Below the pieces are notes generated by a model. That model searched no databases, had not been told where the DNA came from, and saw only the letters and a program-made list of their open reading frames with translations. A stretch of 64,000 bases of DNA from Zizania palustris. Taxonomy: Eukaryota > Streptophyta > Magnoliopsida > Poales > Poaceae. The stretch spans positions 37,509,712-37,573,711 of the forward strand of contig JAAALK010000286.1 of NCBI GenBank assembly GCA_019279435.1. Reading direction: 5' to 3'. Both the position numbers and the translations under genes were made by a program. Below, in pieces: positions 19,901 to 31,283 of the stretch (positions are counted from its first letter, which is position 1; each line of letters begins with the position of its first letter).

Positions 19901-22900
19901 CCTGTACAAGCTATTGGGCGGACCGGCAATCCTGAAGCACCAATGCAGCTTCCGGTGGCCAACATTATGCCACCACCGATGAAAGAGGACCCTCAAGATC
20001 GTGGCAAAAGAGTGGTCCTACCCATCTCCGGAGGGGGACCCTTGGTAATGTGTCGAAGCGTTAGGCAAAGGGATTATGTTCGCGAAGTAGGACATATAGG
20101 GACTTCGAACTCAGCTGCAGAAATTCCTAAGTGGTCCCATGTACCCATTTCATTTTTGGCCCATGATGTTGTAGGGGTGAAATTCCCCCATGCTGACCAC
20201 CTTCGATCAAATGTGTATTCCTCGAAGGCATTTGCTCCCTGTAGCCCGCCCACTCCAAGGCTTCGTATGCCCTCCTCTCGATGCCCTCGGCCAAATAGGC
20301 CTCGAGGTTGCCTTTGGTGAGGGGCCCTTGGCCAGAGTTGAGGAAGTCATCTTCGACTTCGTCGACGCCCCGTACGCCTACAACGTAATTTTTGGGAGAG
20401 GAATGCTGAACCAATTCGGAGTTGTGGCACATCACAATTATCTATGTCTCAAGATGCCCACGCAAGGTGGAGTTCTTACAATTTCAGGAGACCAAGCCGC
20501 AACTCGGAGAGCAGAATATGGCCACAGCCCACCTCTCGATCCTCGGCAAGTAAACAGCGTGCAGGAGAACTCGGAGGAAACTTCGGGGTCCCCGGACTCT
20601 TCGAAGAGCCCTTCCCTCAAGCCAAGCCTAGAAGGTGATGTAATCACAAAGATGATTCTCAAAGAAGTCAAAAAATATCGCATTCAATTTGGTAAGGGGC
20701 TACCTTCGGAAATATCTACTTCGCTAGAAGAAGTAGTTCGATAAAATTTGGATATATTCGCTTGGTCAGACGAAGATATCCCCGGAGTTGATCGGAGCAT
20801 TATTGAGCATAGTTTACTCGTCAACCCTAAGGCTCGAGAAATTCTCTAGGGGCTCCGCAAATTGTCAATCGAAAGAGCAGACCTCGCTAAAGCGGAGGTA
20901 GAAAAGTTGTTGAGAGCTAGAATCATCAGGGAAGTAGCCCACACAGAGTAGTTAGCTAACCCCATCTTCGTCAAGAAGAAAGGCTCCGGCAAGTGGCGCA
21001 TGTGCATTGATTTCACTTCTTTAAATAAATCATGCCCCCGAGACCCCTACCCCATGCCCCGCATCGATCAACTTGTGCATTTTACGGCTAGTTATGAGCT
21101 CTTAAGCTTCCTAGATGCATACTCCGGTTATCATCAAATTTGGCTAAAGCATGAAGATGAAGCCAAGACGAGTTTTATAACTCCTTCCGGAGTATTCTGT
21201 TATGTCCGAATGCCCTTTGGCTTGCGGAATGTTGGGGCAATTTTTTCACGTCTTATTGCTAAGGCTCTAGGTCACCAAATAGGCCAAAATGTTGAAGCCT
21301 ATATGGATGACATTGTAATAAAAAGTGTTGTAAAGCATCAGCATAGTCTAGACCTAGCAGAAACTTTTGAGAGCCTCCGAGCAAGTGGAGTTTGCCTCAA
21401 CCCTAAAAAATGTATATTCAGAGCACAAGAAGGAAAATTACTATGGTACTTAGTTTCGAGCAGGGGAATCGAAGCTAGCCCGACACAGATAAGTGCACTG
21501 CAAAGAATGGCTCCACCTAAAAATTTGAAGCAAGTCTAGAAGTTGACAGGACGCCTCACAGCCCTCAGCAGATTCCTAGCCAGATCAGCAGAGCGAAGAC
21601 TCCCAATTTTCAAAGCTCTAAAAGGGTCCGAAAGTTTCAAATGGACGCCGGAGTGCCAGAAAAGCTTTGATGATATTAAAGATTATCTCGGAAATTTGTC
21701 AGCACTTACTGTGCCCCTCCCAGAAGAAACTCTCCTTTATCTTGCAGCAACGGGCTCTACAGTAAGTGCAGTGCTTGTCAAAGAAATAGAACTCGAGGGA
21801 AAACTAGTGCAAAACCTAGTATACTTCATTTCAGAAGCTTTGTCCGGAGCAAAAACATGGTACTCCGAGCTCGAGAAATTTGTTTATGCTTTGGTAATGG
21901 CCTCGCAGAAGTTAAGGCATTACTTCTTAGCACATAATTTAATTGTCCCTACTTCGTATCCCCTTGGTGATATGCTTTGGAGAAAAGACTCAACAGGGAG
22001 AATTGGAAAGTGGGTTGTCGAGCTAGCCCCCTTTGGTAGTTCTTTCAATGCAAGAACAGCTATCAAATCCCAAGTTATAGCTAACTTCATATCCAAATGG
22101 ACTCCGTCTACAGTTTGGGCTCCAGAAGAGACCTCCAAAGGGCTATGGACAATATTCTCTAACAGAGCCTATCAAGCATCTGGTGCTGGTGCCGGAGCCG
22201 TAATAATATCACCTTCAGGGAAAAAAGCAATGTATTCTGTAAGGCTCAACTTTAAGTCCACTAACAACATTGCAGAATACGAAGGAATCCTCCTTGGTCT
22301 CAGAAAAGAAAGAGCACTTGGAGCAACTAGAATTATAATAAAAACAAATTCCCAAGTTATTGCAGGGCATGTTGACAAAATATTCCAAGCTATGAATCCA
22401 CATCTTGTAAAATACTTAGAAGAAATCCACAAGACGGAGGCATTGTTCAAAGGAATTTCTATCTGAAGCATCCCTAGAGTAGATAATCAGCTTGAAAATG
22501 TCTTAGCAAAGGCTGCAGCTGGAGCATTGGACGTCCCAGAAGGCGCTTTTTATGAAGAACTTATTAAACCTTCGGTGCATCAACTGCCTTCCACAGAAGT
22601 CCTTTGCATTTCAGTCACTGATTGGCGGAGTCCAATTTTGGATATTTTGCAAAACAATACAACTTCCCTAGAAGGTCCAGATTTACAAAGGCTTCAAGGA
22701 AGGGTCCGAAATTATGAGCTTATCAACGGAGTACTTTATAAAGCCGGAGTCTGTTCTCCTCTACTCCGATGCATCTCACAACCTGAAGGCCAAGATGTAC
22801 TTCGCGAAATTCATGAAGGCCTCTGTGGCAGCCACTTAGCTCCTCGTGCTCTAGCAGGAAAAACACTTCGCTAGGGGTTTTATTGGCCAACAATTGTAAG

Positions 22901-23832
22901 GGATGCAGAAACATTGGTTCGAACCTGCCAAGGATGCCAGTGGATGGGTAGGCGAAGCCATCATCCACTGACACCTCTTCAAGTTATTACTCCGGTATGG
23001 CCAATGGCACGATGGGGAATGGATCTCATCGGCCTTTTCCAACTGCAAAAGGCAGCTTGAAGTTCGTGGTGGTAGCAATTGAATACTTTTCTAAATGGGT
23101 TGAAGTTGAACCCTTAATTGCTATCACTTTGAAAAATGTACAGAAATTCTTTTGGCAGAATATTATTTGCAGGTTCAAAGTGCCTTGGGAGTTGATAGTC
23201 GACAATGGAACCCAATTCGAAGCCAAACCTTTTAAAGAATTTGGCGAAGGTTTGGGCATTAAGTTGTGCTTTGCAGCTGTTCGTCACCCCCAATCCAATG
23301 GAGCCGTTGAGCGGGCAAATGGAAATATTCTATCTGGTTTGAATCGAAGGATTGTTGGGCTGGCAAAGGGGTTGTGGACTGAAGAGCTTCCTAAGATTTT
23401 ATAGTCCATTCGGACCACTCAAGCTAGGTCCACAGGATTCACCCCATTCAGATTGTTATTCGGAGACGAGGCCATGACTCCCACAGAGCTAAGAGGTGGA
23501 TCCCTTCACGTAATGGAGCCTGAAGATAATGATGAAAGGAACATTTCGCTTGACTTGTCGGAAGAAAAAGGCTTCGAGTTGTCGCCAATCTGACAAAGTA
23601 CCAAGACCAAACGAAGGCATGGTATGACCCGAAGGTAAAAGTTAATGAACTTAGACCAGGTCATTTGGTACTATGAAGTGTAATTGCTCTGGGGAAGTTA
23701 GGAAACAAATGGGAAGGACCATATATTATCCTACGCTCAGGGCAGCCCGAATCTTTTAAATTAGACAATTTAGAAGGGGAAGAGTTAAAGCATGCATGGC
23801 ATGCCGAGCACCTTAAACGTTATTACGCTTAG
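19901..23832 (+). pseudogene. Pol of element A (protease, RT, RNase H, integrase), decayed
   Basis: Order of domains is protease, reverse transcriptase, RNase H, integrase, as in gypsy elements. The protease region has lost a segment around 20190, where C has its DRGSS active site. Reverse transcriptase includes SFLDAYSGYHQIWLKHEDE at about 21100, FGLRNVGAIFSRL, and the catalytic AYMDDIVIKS near 21297. The RNase H part (about 22140-22460) has N in place of the first Asp (FSNRA where C has FSDGA). Integrase keeps the DNGTQFEAKPF and NGAVERAN motifs, but the region around MDLIGPF is frameshifted near 23032. Stops occur near 20742, 20949, 21537, 22464 and 22872. No chromodomain follows, consistent with the Tat lineage. 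Confidence 0.88.
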
Positions 23833-23868
23833 GGCTCCTTGTAATCAATTGTAAAGTACCTTTCTAAA

Positions 23869-23874
23869 ATAAAT
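23869..23874 (+). terminator. AATAAA signal after pol of element A
   Basis: AATAAA lies about 37 nt beyond the pol stop at 23832. Element C has the same signal at 51007-51012, 38 nt past its pol stop. The conserved spacing suggests a real polyadenylation signal, but this is an inference. Confidence 0.4.
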
Positions 23875-24004
23875 AAAGATGGAGGTTCGAATTATGCTTA
23901 CTCTTCAAATATTCCTTACCCCTGGTGGACACATCAGAGGAACGGAGATGCTTGTGGAGGTAAGCATCTTTCATCAGAACTCAACAAACGACCTTTGAAC
24001 CATT

Positions 24005-24505
24005 GGTTCAAGGATTCTGTAAAAGAGCCGAAGGTGGCCAAAGCCTACGGATTCCAAGCTTCTGCTTGATAGCATTTGTAGAAAAGTCTAAGGACTATAA
24101 AAAAATAGATTTCCGATCCTCCGGGTTCGAAGCATCTGTAAAAGAGCCGAAGGTGGCCAAAGCCTACAGATTCCAGGCTTCGGCTTGATAGCATCCATAG
24201 AAGAGTCTAAGGACTATAAAAAAAAGATTTTCGATCCTCCGGGTTCGAAGCATCTATAAAAGAGACGAAGGTGGCCAAAGCCTACGGATTCTAGGCTTCG
24301 GCTTGATAGCATCCATAGAAGAGTCTAAGGACTTTAAAAGAACAGATTTCTGATCCTCTAGGTTTGAAGCATCTGTAAAAGAGCCGAAGGTGGTCAAAGC
24401 CTACGGATTCTAGGCTTCGGCTTGATAGCATCTGTAGAAGAGTCTAAGGACTTTAAAAGAACAGATTTCCGATCCTCCGGGTTTGAAGCATCTGTAAAAG
24501 AGTTG
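24005..24505. repeat. 119-bp tandem repeat, about 4.2 copies, in element A
   Basis: The phrase CTGTAAAAGAGCCGAAGG and its variants recur at about 24015, 24133, 24252, 24371 and 24491, a period of about 119 bp. Each unit is itself two related halves of about 60 bp (AGCATCTGTAAAAGAG and AGCATCCATAGAAGAG). Element C has the corresponding region at 51130-51420 with a simple period near 60 bp. Confidence 0.85.
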
Positions 24506-24867
24506 TAGGCAACCTAGTAATAAGGTTTCAAGGCTCCGGCCAAATGAAACACTTAATAAGTCCTAAGTGACCAATATCAGAGCTTATATGTATAAACTCA
24601 GTTCCAAAAATCATAAACATCACAATACGAACGTATAGTTCGAAGAACTCTACGAAAGAGTTAAATTCATGATTACCATGTACTATTGTGAAGCACCAGT
24701 TTCTTATACCAAACATTGTGTTTGACGGACCTTATTGCATCGCATATGGTCCCCCACCCACAAGGAGGGGCAGGGGAGTAAGGTGCAATGATGCTTCTCA
24801 AATAATTTGTATTAATTGGATAATCATGTTACAATCATTGTAATTAGGAAAAATTATTATCTAAACC

Positions 24868-26632
24868 TAAATAAAAGCGGAGACCCCTCCGACCTCTAGA
24901 ACTACCCCTAGGACCAGTTCGGTCTTCGGAGCCTAGAGTTCTCAAAACTTTTCTTTTGGTCCGAGTGCTTTTCTTCTTCGAAGCTTGCAGTTTTTTCTGT
25001 TCTTCTTGAAGTTCAGCCTAGGATAGAAGTTTTTTGGAGCTAGTCTTTGACTTGGTACTCTAAGTCAGACCAATCTACATACTCTGACAACAAAGATACT
25101 ACTACCTTATCCTCTTCTTTAACATAAGAAATGACTTCGCTACAAACATCAGGTGCTATTTCCCTTGCTCCCCTCGAGGAACAGAAAATCACAAGCGCTT
25201 GTAAGGCCTCAAGCTTTCAAGGATAGCCCATTGTTGGTGAAGCCCTTCATTAATCTCTAATACTTCAAGATCAGGATCCGAAATATGTAGCAAAACCTAA
25301 AAACAAACATTCAAGCGGAGACTTTTCATTTATAAACTTTTCATTCTTTAAAATAAAAGAGAATTACAAGATCTCTTGTACATAATTAAGCGCCCTAGAA
25401 GCTAGACCTTCGGGTCGGTAGCCGGAGCAGGTGGCGAAGTTGGAGCCGAAGGCTTCGTCTAAGCTAGCCTCTGCCGATCGGCTTTGTCGATCCAAGCCTT
25501 GGCCGCAACTTCGTTGTCCACTTTCCAGGTCACCCGGAAGACTTCCCAAGCCGAAGCCACGTCCAATGATGGTCACAGCAAGCCTTCGTCAGCGAAGCTT
25601 GCTGGCGTCGAACCATTCACCGGAGCAACAGATACCCCGATGGCTTCGAGGTGTCGAAGGACTCCGATCCCGGCTACTGGCCTGGAGATCTCTCCATAGT
25701 GGGTCCCGGAGCCCTTCATCATCTTGGCCGCCGCTTGGATCATCTTAAGCTTCCAATCAAGAGGTTCATCCACCGCAGCTGAAGAAGATGGGCACACCGT
25801 GCCAAAATATTCTAGAACACCCCTGAGGGTATCCAGAGTCTGATCAGCTGCCATGTTGTGCCTCGCCTCGGCCTTCGTCAACTCGGAGGCAATGGAGGAG
25901 ATCTCAGCTGTCTTCGACAACAGGTAATTTTTCTGGACCAGCGCTTGTTTGAGTGAAGATTGAAGCTCTACGCGTTCAGTGCTGGAAACCACCTCCGCTG
26001 CCCGAAGCCTCTCGATCTCAGCCCTTAGCACTATGCGCTTCGCTTGAATTTCTTCTATCGAAGAAGCGAGTTTAACGCAGGTCTGCTGCTCTACCCAGAG
26101 TGTTTCCTCCGTTATGGCCTTAGCCCTCCGCTCCTCAAGGAGCTCTTCCTCCAGCTGCAGAGTTTTATCTTCGGGGCCCTTGAGGATATTTTGAAGCGTT
26201 GTAACCTTTCGTTTGAGCCGACTGGTTTCAAGCTCATTGGAAGTCGCTGCCGCTCTAGCAAGGATGAATTGCTACAAAAAAAGCAAAGTGAGTACGATGT
26301 AATTTCCATTAAATAAATATGTTTGTTATTTGTTGCATACCTGGAGGGTAGCCCTTTGGAGGGCCAAGTCGAGCTCCGGTCCACTGGCCTCGCTCAGAAC
26401 AGAGAGCAGCTCAGAGCTCCCAACCTCTTGGCTCTTGTCATCCAAAGGTTCAAAAAGAGCTTGGAGCCCTGTTCGCTGCTCCAAGAACAGAGCCAGTAGC
26501 GGGAGCTAGGACAGGGCTCGTTGATCATCTTTAGCAGGATCTTCTTCCGAAGCGCCTACCGAAGGATCATTCGATGAAGGTGTTGTTGTTAAATAAGGGA
26601 GAGGCCCAAGACAAGTCTTGCCCTTACCTCTT
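24868..26632 (-). pseudogene. Antisense gene of element A, 3' exons, truncated
   Basis: This is the minus-strand relative of the five-exon gene in C (51758-55406). The best kept exon is 25573-26031: AEIERLRAAEVVSSTERVEL in a coiled coil, then GVLEYFGT, then GTHYGEISRPVAGIGVLRH, which lines up with C's LGVLEYFGT and VGIRYGEISEQVAAVGILRY. The intron at about 26272-26341 (GTATGC...TTGTAG on the minus strand) is at the same place as C's third intron. The last acceptor, CTAAAAAC on the plus strand at about 25292, matches C's at 52238. The 5' part (the Transposase_28-like region) is missing: sequence homologous to C's third exon stops at 26632, where an LTR-like fragment begins. It is degenerate but clearly the same gene. 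Confidence 0.75.
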
Positions 26633-27606
26633 GTAACGCCCCGATTTAATAAAACCGGGAATTTATTGAAATTCCATAGAAAATCAATAAATACAAGACG
26701 TTCATCACACGAATGCGTACAATACGCCAATCAATCATGGTTCGTAGACCATATTATTACAAAAGAGTTAAATAGAAGAGAAACTAATAAAATAGATCCT
26801 CTAGATGAACGCCTCCTTCCAGTCTCGTGCCTTGATTGGGTCGCTACTCCAGACCATCACCCTCCTCATAGTAGACTTCCTCTGGTGGTGTAAGTCAATG
26901 GGGGTGAGTACAATCGTACTCACCAAGCCACCGAATGCAATTATAATGCAAGGGAATAACAAGGAAGGTAGTGGCTACTTTTGCGGAAAAGCATATTTGT
27001 AAACATTTAATGTAAGCAGATTATTTAGTACAGAGAATTAAACATGTGTAATGCATCATCATCTAACTCGAGGGGTACAGTCAGCCCACCCACGCTCAAC
27101 AGTCCTTACATGCCATGAACAACACGAGCATTCATACAAAAGTAAACTAACTACGAGAAGTCACACAACCCGCCCTTGACCGTGGGCTTGGCTTTTCGAA
27201 AAGATTTAAACTCTGATCAGAGGTGTACTACTGTACCCACAAGGCACTTGTTTCCCGCACACCGCAGTGTGTTTAATGACTCATGTCATGAGAAATTCGT
27301 GCCAAAACCTTCAGCATGGAACGCACCAATTTGATAACATCCTCTTATAGGTTTCATATGGTGCCCCAGTCACTTCGGGCCAACACCATACCCCCCTTGA
27401 GCCTCGTCGGTACAAGTCACCCGCAGGTTGCCCCGTGTCCCCTCCACTATGGTGCTTCAAGTTGATACGATCCATACCTCCAGTTAGGACTTACCCACTA
27501 GACTTGTGGTTAGTACGAGTTTGTTTTGCAACAGATCCCATAGACCGGTCCTTATAGTGCCACGGGTGCGACCAACCAATGCCCTAGCTTGCACCTGGAA
27601 CCCATC
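26633..27606. mobile_element. LTR-like fragment starting TGTAACGCCCC
   Basis: TGTAACGCCCCGA is a common start of grass gypsy LTRs. The stretch contains GTGAGTACAATCGTACTCACC (split 26903-26923), a phrase I associate with such LTRs. There is no internal domain and no ORF with a domain. The right end abuts B's LTR at 27607 without a recognisable CA terminus or duplication, so the boundary could be a deletion. Family and orientation are uncertain. Confidence 0.4.
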
Positions 27607-28101
27607 TGTTGGGGGAAAATATCTCATCTTCGGGGTTATTGCTAAAGCAGCATGAAGACAGCCAACTAGTTCGAAGATTGTTCGAAGACTTTCTTCGAAG
27701 ATGTTCGGAACCTGGTTCGAAGCCCGAAGACAGGCACTGGTTCGAAGTATGTCTTCGAACCAAATCCCTTCAGGATCTTTTCTGCCAGCTAAGATGGAAG
27801 ACTTATCTTCTATCCTATTAGATTAGTCTTTTACCATTTTAGCCCTATTAAGGAAACCGAATAGTTTCCTTAATGTCGGTTGTAATAGAGGGGTAAATAG
27901 GTCTTTTCCTTAATGTTTAGGCCTATAAATACCCCCCATTTCACCCTGTAATAGGGACCGATTACAAGTGATTCAATACACACTTTCGAACTATTCTAAG
28001 CTATTATCCTTTCGGAGGCTTAGAACAGTTTGCTTCGCAAACACTTCGTTTGTTAGTTTCTTTTCTACAGAAACCTGTTAGCGTAATCTTTTACGCCAAC
28101 A
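27607..28101 (+). mobile_element. 5' LTR of Tat element B
   Basis: 495 bp from TGTTGGGGGAAAATA to ACGCCAACA, with TATA box TATAAATA at 27924-27931. It is followed at once by a primer site and gag, so it acts as a 5' LTR. It has the same length as the LTRs of C and a related sequence, but with an extra run of TTCGAAG motifs at about 27670-27760. Confidence 0.9.
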
Positions 28102-28103
28102 GT

Positions 28104-28120
28104 TGGCGCCGTCCGTGGGG
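28104..28120 (+). other. Primer binding site of element B
   Basis: TGGCGCCGTCCGTGGGG two bases after the LTR end, identical to that of element A and one base different from C. Confidence 0.8.
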
Positions 28121-28162
28121 AACCTAGTCCAAAAACTTCGTTCTCTACCAACCTCTTGCATC

Positions 28163-28869
28163 ATGCCTCCTAAGCGGAGCGCACCTCGCAATCCCACTCG
28201 GAGGTCCTCTCGGATCTCCGGAGAGATACCCTTCGACACAGTCGAAGTCGGAGGGTCTTCGACTATCCCTCCACCTCAAACTCCGCAAGGGGCTTCTATC
28301 CCTCGAGGATACGAAACCTCTCCACCAACCCCTTCCACACTTCGACCGCCCGGAGCCACTCTGCCACCCTCCATTCCGATTCGAACTGATCATACCAGCT
28401 CTCAAGACCCGGAAGGTCCTTCCGGAGGAGATGAAGATAGCCTTGGAGACATGGCCACTCAAATGGCCAATCTTCAAGCCGAGGTAGCGAGGTGGCGGCA
28501 AGAGGCTGCGAACAGGCTTCGTCCTCAAGCCATCCCAGCTATCCCCGAAGTGCACGAAGACGACGATCTTGATTATCCCGAAGCCCCGGAGAACGCTTCT
28601 TATGACAATGAATCTCCATTGCACCCTGAGCTTCAGAAGATTCGCTTCAATCCGAAGTTCAAAACTTCGAAGCTCTGCAAGTATGCTGGAGACGAAGATC
28701 CCAGTGAGTTTGTGCGTTCTTATGCCCTAGCGATTGAGGCTAGCGGCGGAGACAGAGAGACTATGGCGAAGTGCTTCCCATTAGCTCTTCAAGGAGTGGC
28801 GTTGCGATGGTTCGGTCTTTAAAGCCAGGATCAATCATTTCCTGGTCACAGTTGAAGAGGAAGTTCATA
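28163..28869 (+). pseudogene. Gag of element B, amino-terminal part, cut by the gap
   Basis: The best preserved Tat Gag start in the window. It opens MPPKRSAPRNPTRRSSR (basic), followed by a proline-rich linker and the helix MANLQAEVARWRQEAANRL at about 28460-28515. The gag core follows with KLCKYAGDEDPSEFVRSY (about 28670-28720) and AKCFPLALQGVALRWF. A one-base loss near 28815 shifts the frame before SLKPGS. The frame is open upstream of the ATG to the primer site, so the start was chosen by agreement with A and C. Sequence ends at the run of N. Confidence 0.85.
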
Positions 28870-29869
28870 NNNNNNNNNNNNNNNNNNNNNNNNNNNNNNN
28901 NNNNNNNNNNNNNNNNNNNNNNNNNNNNNNNNNNNNNNNNNNNNNNNNNNNNNNNNNNNNNNNNNNNNNNNNNNNNNNNNNNNNNNNNNNNNNNNNNNNN
29001 NNNNNNNNNNNNNNNNNNNNNNNNNNNNNNNNNNNNNNNNNNNNNNNNNNNNNNNNNNNNNNNNNNNNNNNNNNNNNNNNNNNNNNNNNNNNNNNNNNNN
29101 NNNNNNNNNNNNNNNNNNNNNNNNNNNNNNNNNNNNNNNNNNNNNNNNNNNNNNNNNNNNNNNNNNNNNNNNNNNNNNNNNNNNNNNNNNNNNNNNNNNN
29201 NNNNNNNNNNNNNNNNNNNNNNNNNNNNNNNNNNNNNNNNNNNNNNNNNNNNNNNNNNNNNNNNNNNNNNNNNNNNNNNNNNNNNNNNNNNNNNNNNNNN
29301 NNNNNNNNNNNNNNNNNNNNNNNNNNNNNNNNNNNNNNNNNNNNNNNNNNNNNNNNNNNNNNNNNNNNNNNNNNNNNNNNNNNNNNNNNNNNNNNNNNNN
29401 NNNNNNNNNNNNNNNNNNNNNNNNNNNNNNNNNNNNNNNNNNNNNNNNNNNNNNNNNNNNNNNNNNNNNNNNNNNNNNNNNNNNNNNNNNNNNNNNNNNN
29501 NNNNNNNNNNNNNNNNNNNNNNNNNNNNNNNNNNNNNNNNNNNNNNNNNNNNNNNNNNNNNNNNNNNNNNNNNNNNNNNNNNNNNNNNNNNNNNNNNNNN
29601 NNNNNNNNNNNNNNNNNNNNNNNNNNNNNNNNNNNNNNNNNNNNNNNNNNNNNNNNNNNNNNNNNNNNNNNNNNNNNNNNNNNNNNNNNNNNNNNNNNNN
29701 NNNNNNNNNNNNNNNNNNNNNNNNNNNNNNNNNNNNNNNNNNNNNNNNNNNNNNNNNNNNNNNNNNNNNNNNNNNNNNNNNNNNNNNNNNNNNNNNNNNN
29801 NNNNNNNNNNNNNNNNNNNNNNNNNNNNNNNNNNNNNNNNNNNNNNNNNNNNNNNNNNNNNNNNNNNNN
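28870..29869. other. Assembly gap (1000 N)
   Basis: A run of exactly 1000 N, the usual placeholder for a gap of unknown size. The left side is inside element B gag and the right side inside a hAT pseudogene, so at least the rest of B and its 3' LTR are probably missing. Confidence 0.98.
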
Positions 29870-31283
29870 CACTACTATATGAAGATCTAGTATTAGAAGG
29901 ACCAAAGATCTTACCCCAATCAGTTTGTTTCTTAGCAGCAGAAGGCTAATGATTAGGCCTCTGTAATGTAACTGGATCAAATTTGTTGTCATATTTCATA
30001 AACAGATTAATCAGATTAGCCCTAACATCACTTAAATAATATGAATAATTAGTACCAACTAATTGAGATAAAATAGAGAGCACTTTAGTAAAACCTCTCA
30101 TCTTGGCTCTTGGATCCAAAATAAATGCAAAGGAATACAACATATGGATATTTTTGTAGTACTTAAGATACATAGATTTCATGGGAACAACAATCCCTCA
30201 AAGCAAATCATCATTTTCATAGTTGTTAAGGTGTCTAGCAATGTTAAGTATGTGATGCAACATTTTTGGAGAAGTTAGTTGATAAACAGCAAAAAAGAGT
30301 AACAGTTGAATCATAAAACTACTCAAGAAATATAAGATTTTTTTCAGCAATGTGCATTAGAAAGAAGAGCCTCACCCTCTGCCAAATGGTATTGAGTTTG
30401 TATAAACACCGAAAATGTGTTTTTGTAAGGAATGAGGTGCTTGAGAATGATGTAGGTAGAATTTCACCTCACATCCATATCCAAACCAAATTTGTGGGGG
30501 CGAACACCCATACTCTTGCAATAGCTTTATAAGTTGTAATGCGCTGCTTAGAAGAGTTCAAGAAAGCTATGACAGTTCTAAAAGCTTCAAGATATGGCTT
30601 TAGCCATTTTAAGCCAACCTTGACAATAATATTTATGATATGACAAGCACAACAATGATGTAAGAACATAGGATCAATATAAGCAATAGAGAATACCTTT
30701 TTACACAAGGGAATTTGATCATATATCCACCCTTTAGATAGATATTGAGAATTTACCCACCACATCTCAATGACATGCGGGGACACATAGGTCAATGACA
30801 TGTGGGCCAGGATGGTAAATCCTCAATTTCTATCTAAATGGAGGGTATATGATCAAATTTTCCTTTTACACAAACCATAGTCAACTACCACGACATGAAC
30901 ACGCTCAATAATGTTTTCACCAGTATGTGAGCAATCAATGAGCCTAAGAGCAATAATCCTCTTCTCTAATTGCCAGCAATTGTTAATATAATGAGCTACA
31001 ACACTAAGCTATTCTTATTTAGTATAACCATACCAAATGTCATATGAAAGAGCAACAAATGAAACATAAGTTAAAGATTCTATAATCTTAACACGTCGTT
31101 CAGTAAAGTACTTAGCAATGTCTCTAGCAGTGGTATACCTACATAGAGGTGTAAATCTTGAATTATGAGTAAGTTTTAGGTACTCAACAAATGCAACAGA
31201 CTAACTAAAGGAAATAGGAAGATCATATCTAGCAATCAACATACACAATTGCGTACGAGCAATGATTGGACAATAGTCCCTAT
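29870..31283 (-). pseudogene. hAT transposase (RICESLEEPER-like), decayed
   Basis: Read leftwards, this matches plant hAT transposases that cut and paste DNA transposons. Visible in order: RYDLPISFSQSVAFVEYLKL (about 31180-31245), a DIAKYFTERRVKI part, DIWYGYT, CCACHIINIIVKVGLKWL (about 30595-30650), and SFAFILDPRAKMRGF (about 30095-30140). These correspond to the family's DLP, CxAH and LDPRxK landmarks. The reading is broken by stops and by a 155-bp MITE. The carboxy-terminal dimerisation region is not seen because the N gap follows. The amino end is cut at 31283 by LTR element I. The two pieces at 44948-45018 and 56345-56441, on the same strand, may be its first exon. Confidence 0.75.
30709..30863. 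mobile_element. MITE (Mutator-like) inside the hAT pseudogene
   Basis: A 155-bp insertion with terminal inverted repeats of about 46 bp: GGGAATTTGATCATAT at the left, matched by the reverse complement of the right end ATATGATCAAATTTTCC. It is flanked by 10-bp direct repeats TTTTACACAA at 30699-30708 and 30864-30873. Ten-base duplications with long inverted repeats point to a non-autonomous Mutator-like element. Removing it brings the hAT reading DYGLCK next to KVFSI apart from one extra T, which supports insertion into a once intact gene. Confidence 0.85.

Noticed and set aside
24005..24505. CRISPR-like array
   Set aside because: Units are contiguous with no unique spacers; the whole 119-bp unit repeats, and the context is a plant retrotransposon.
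27000..27606. Possible host gene or RNA gene between A and B
   Set aside because: No open frame, tRNA-like fold or splice pattern seen; the sequence fits an LTR fragment.
28771..29992. Two ORFs of about 380 codons across 28771-29992
   Set aside because: They are artefacts of the 1000 N gap, where no stop can occur.
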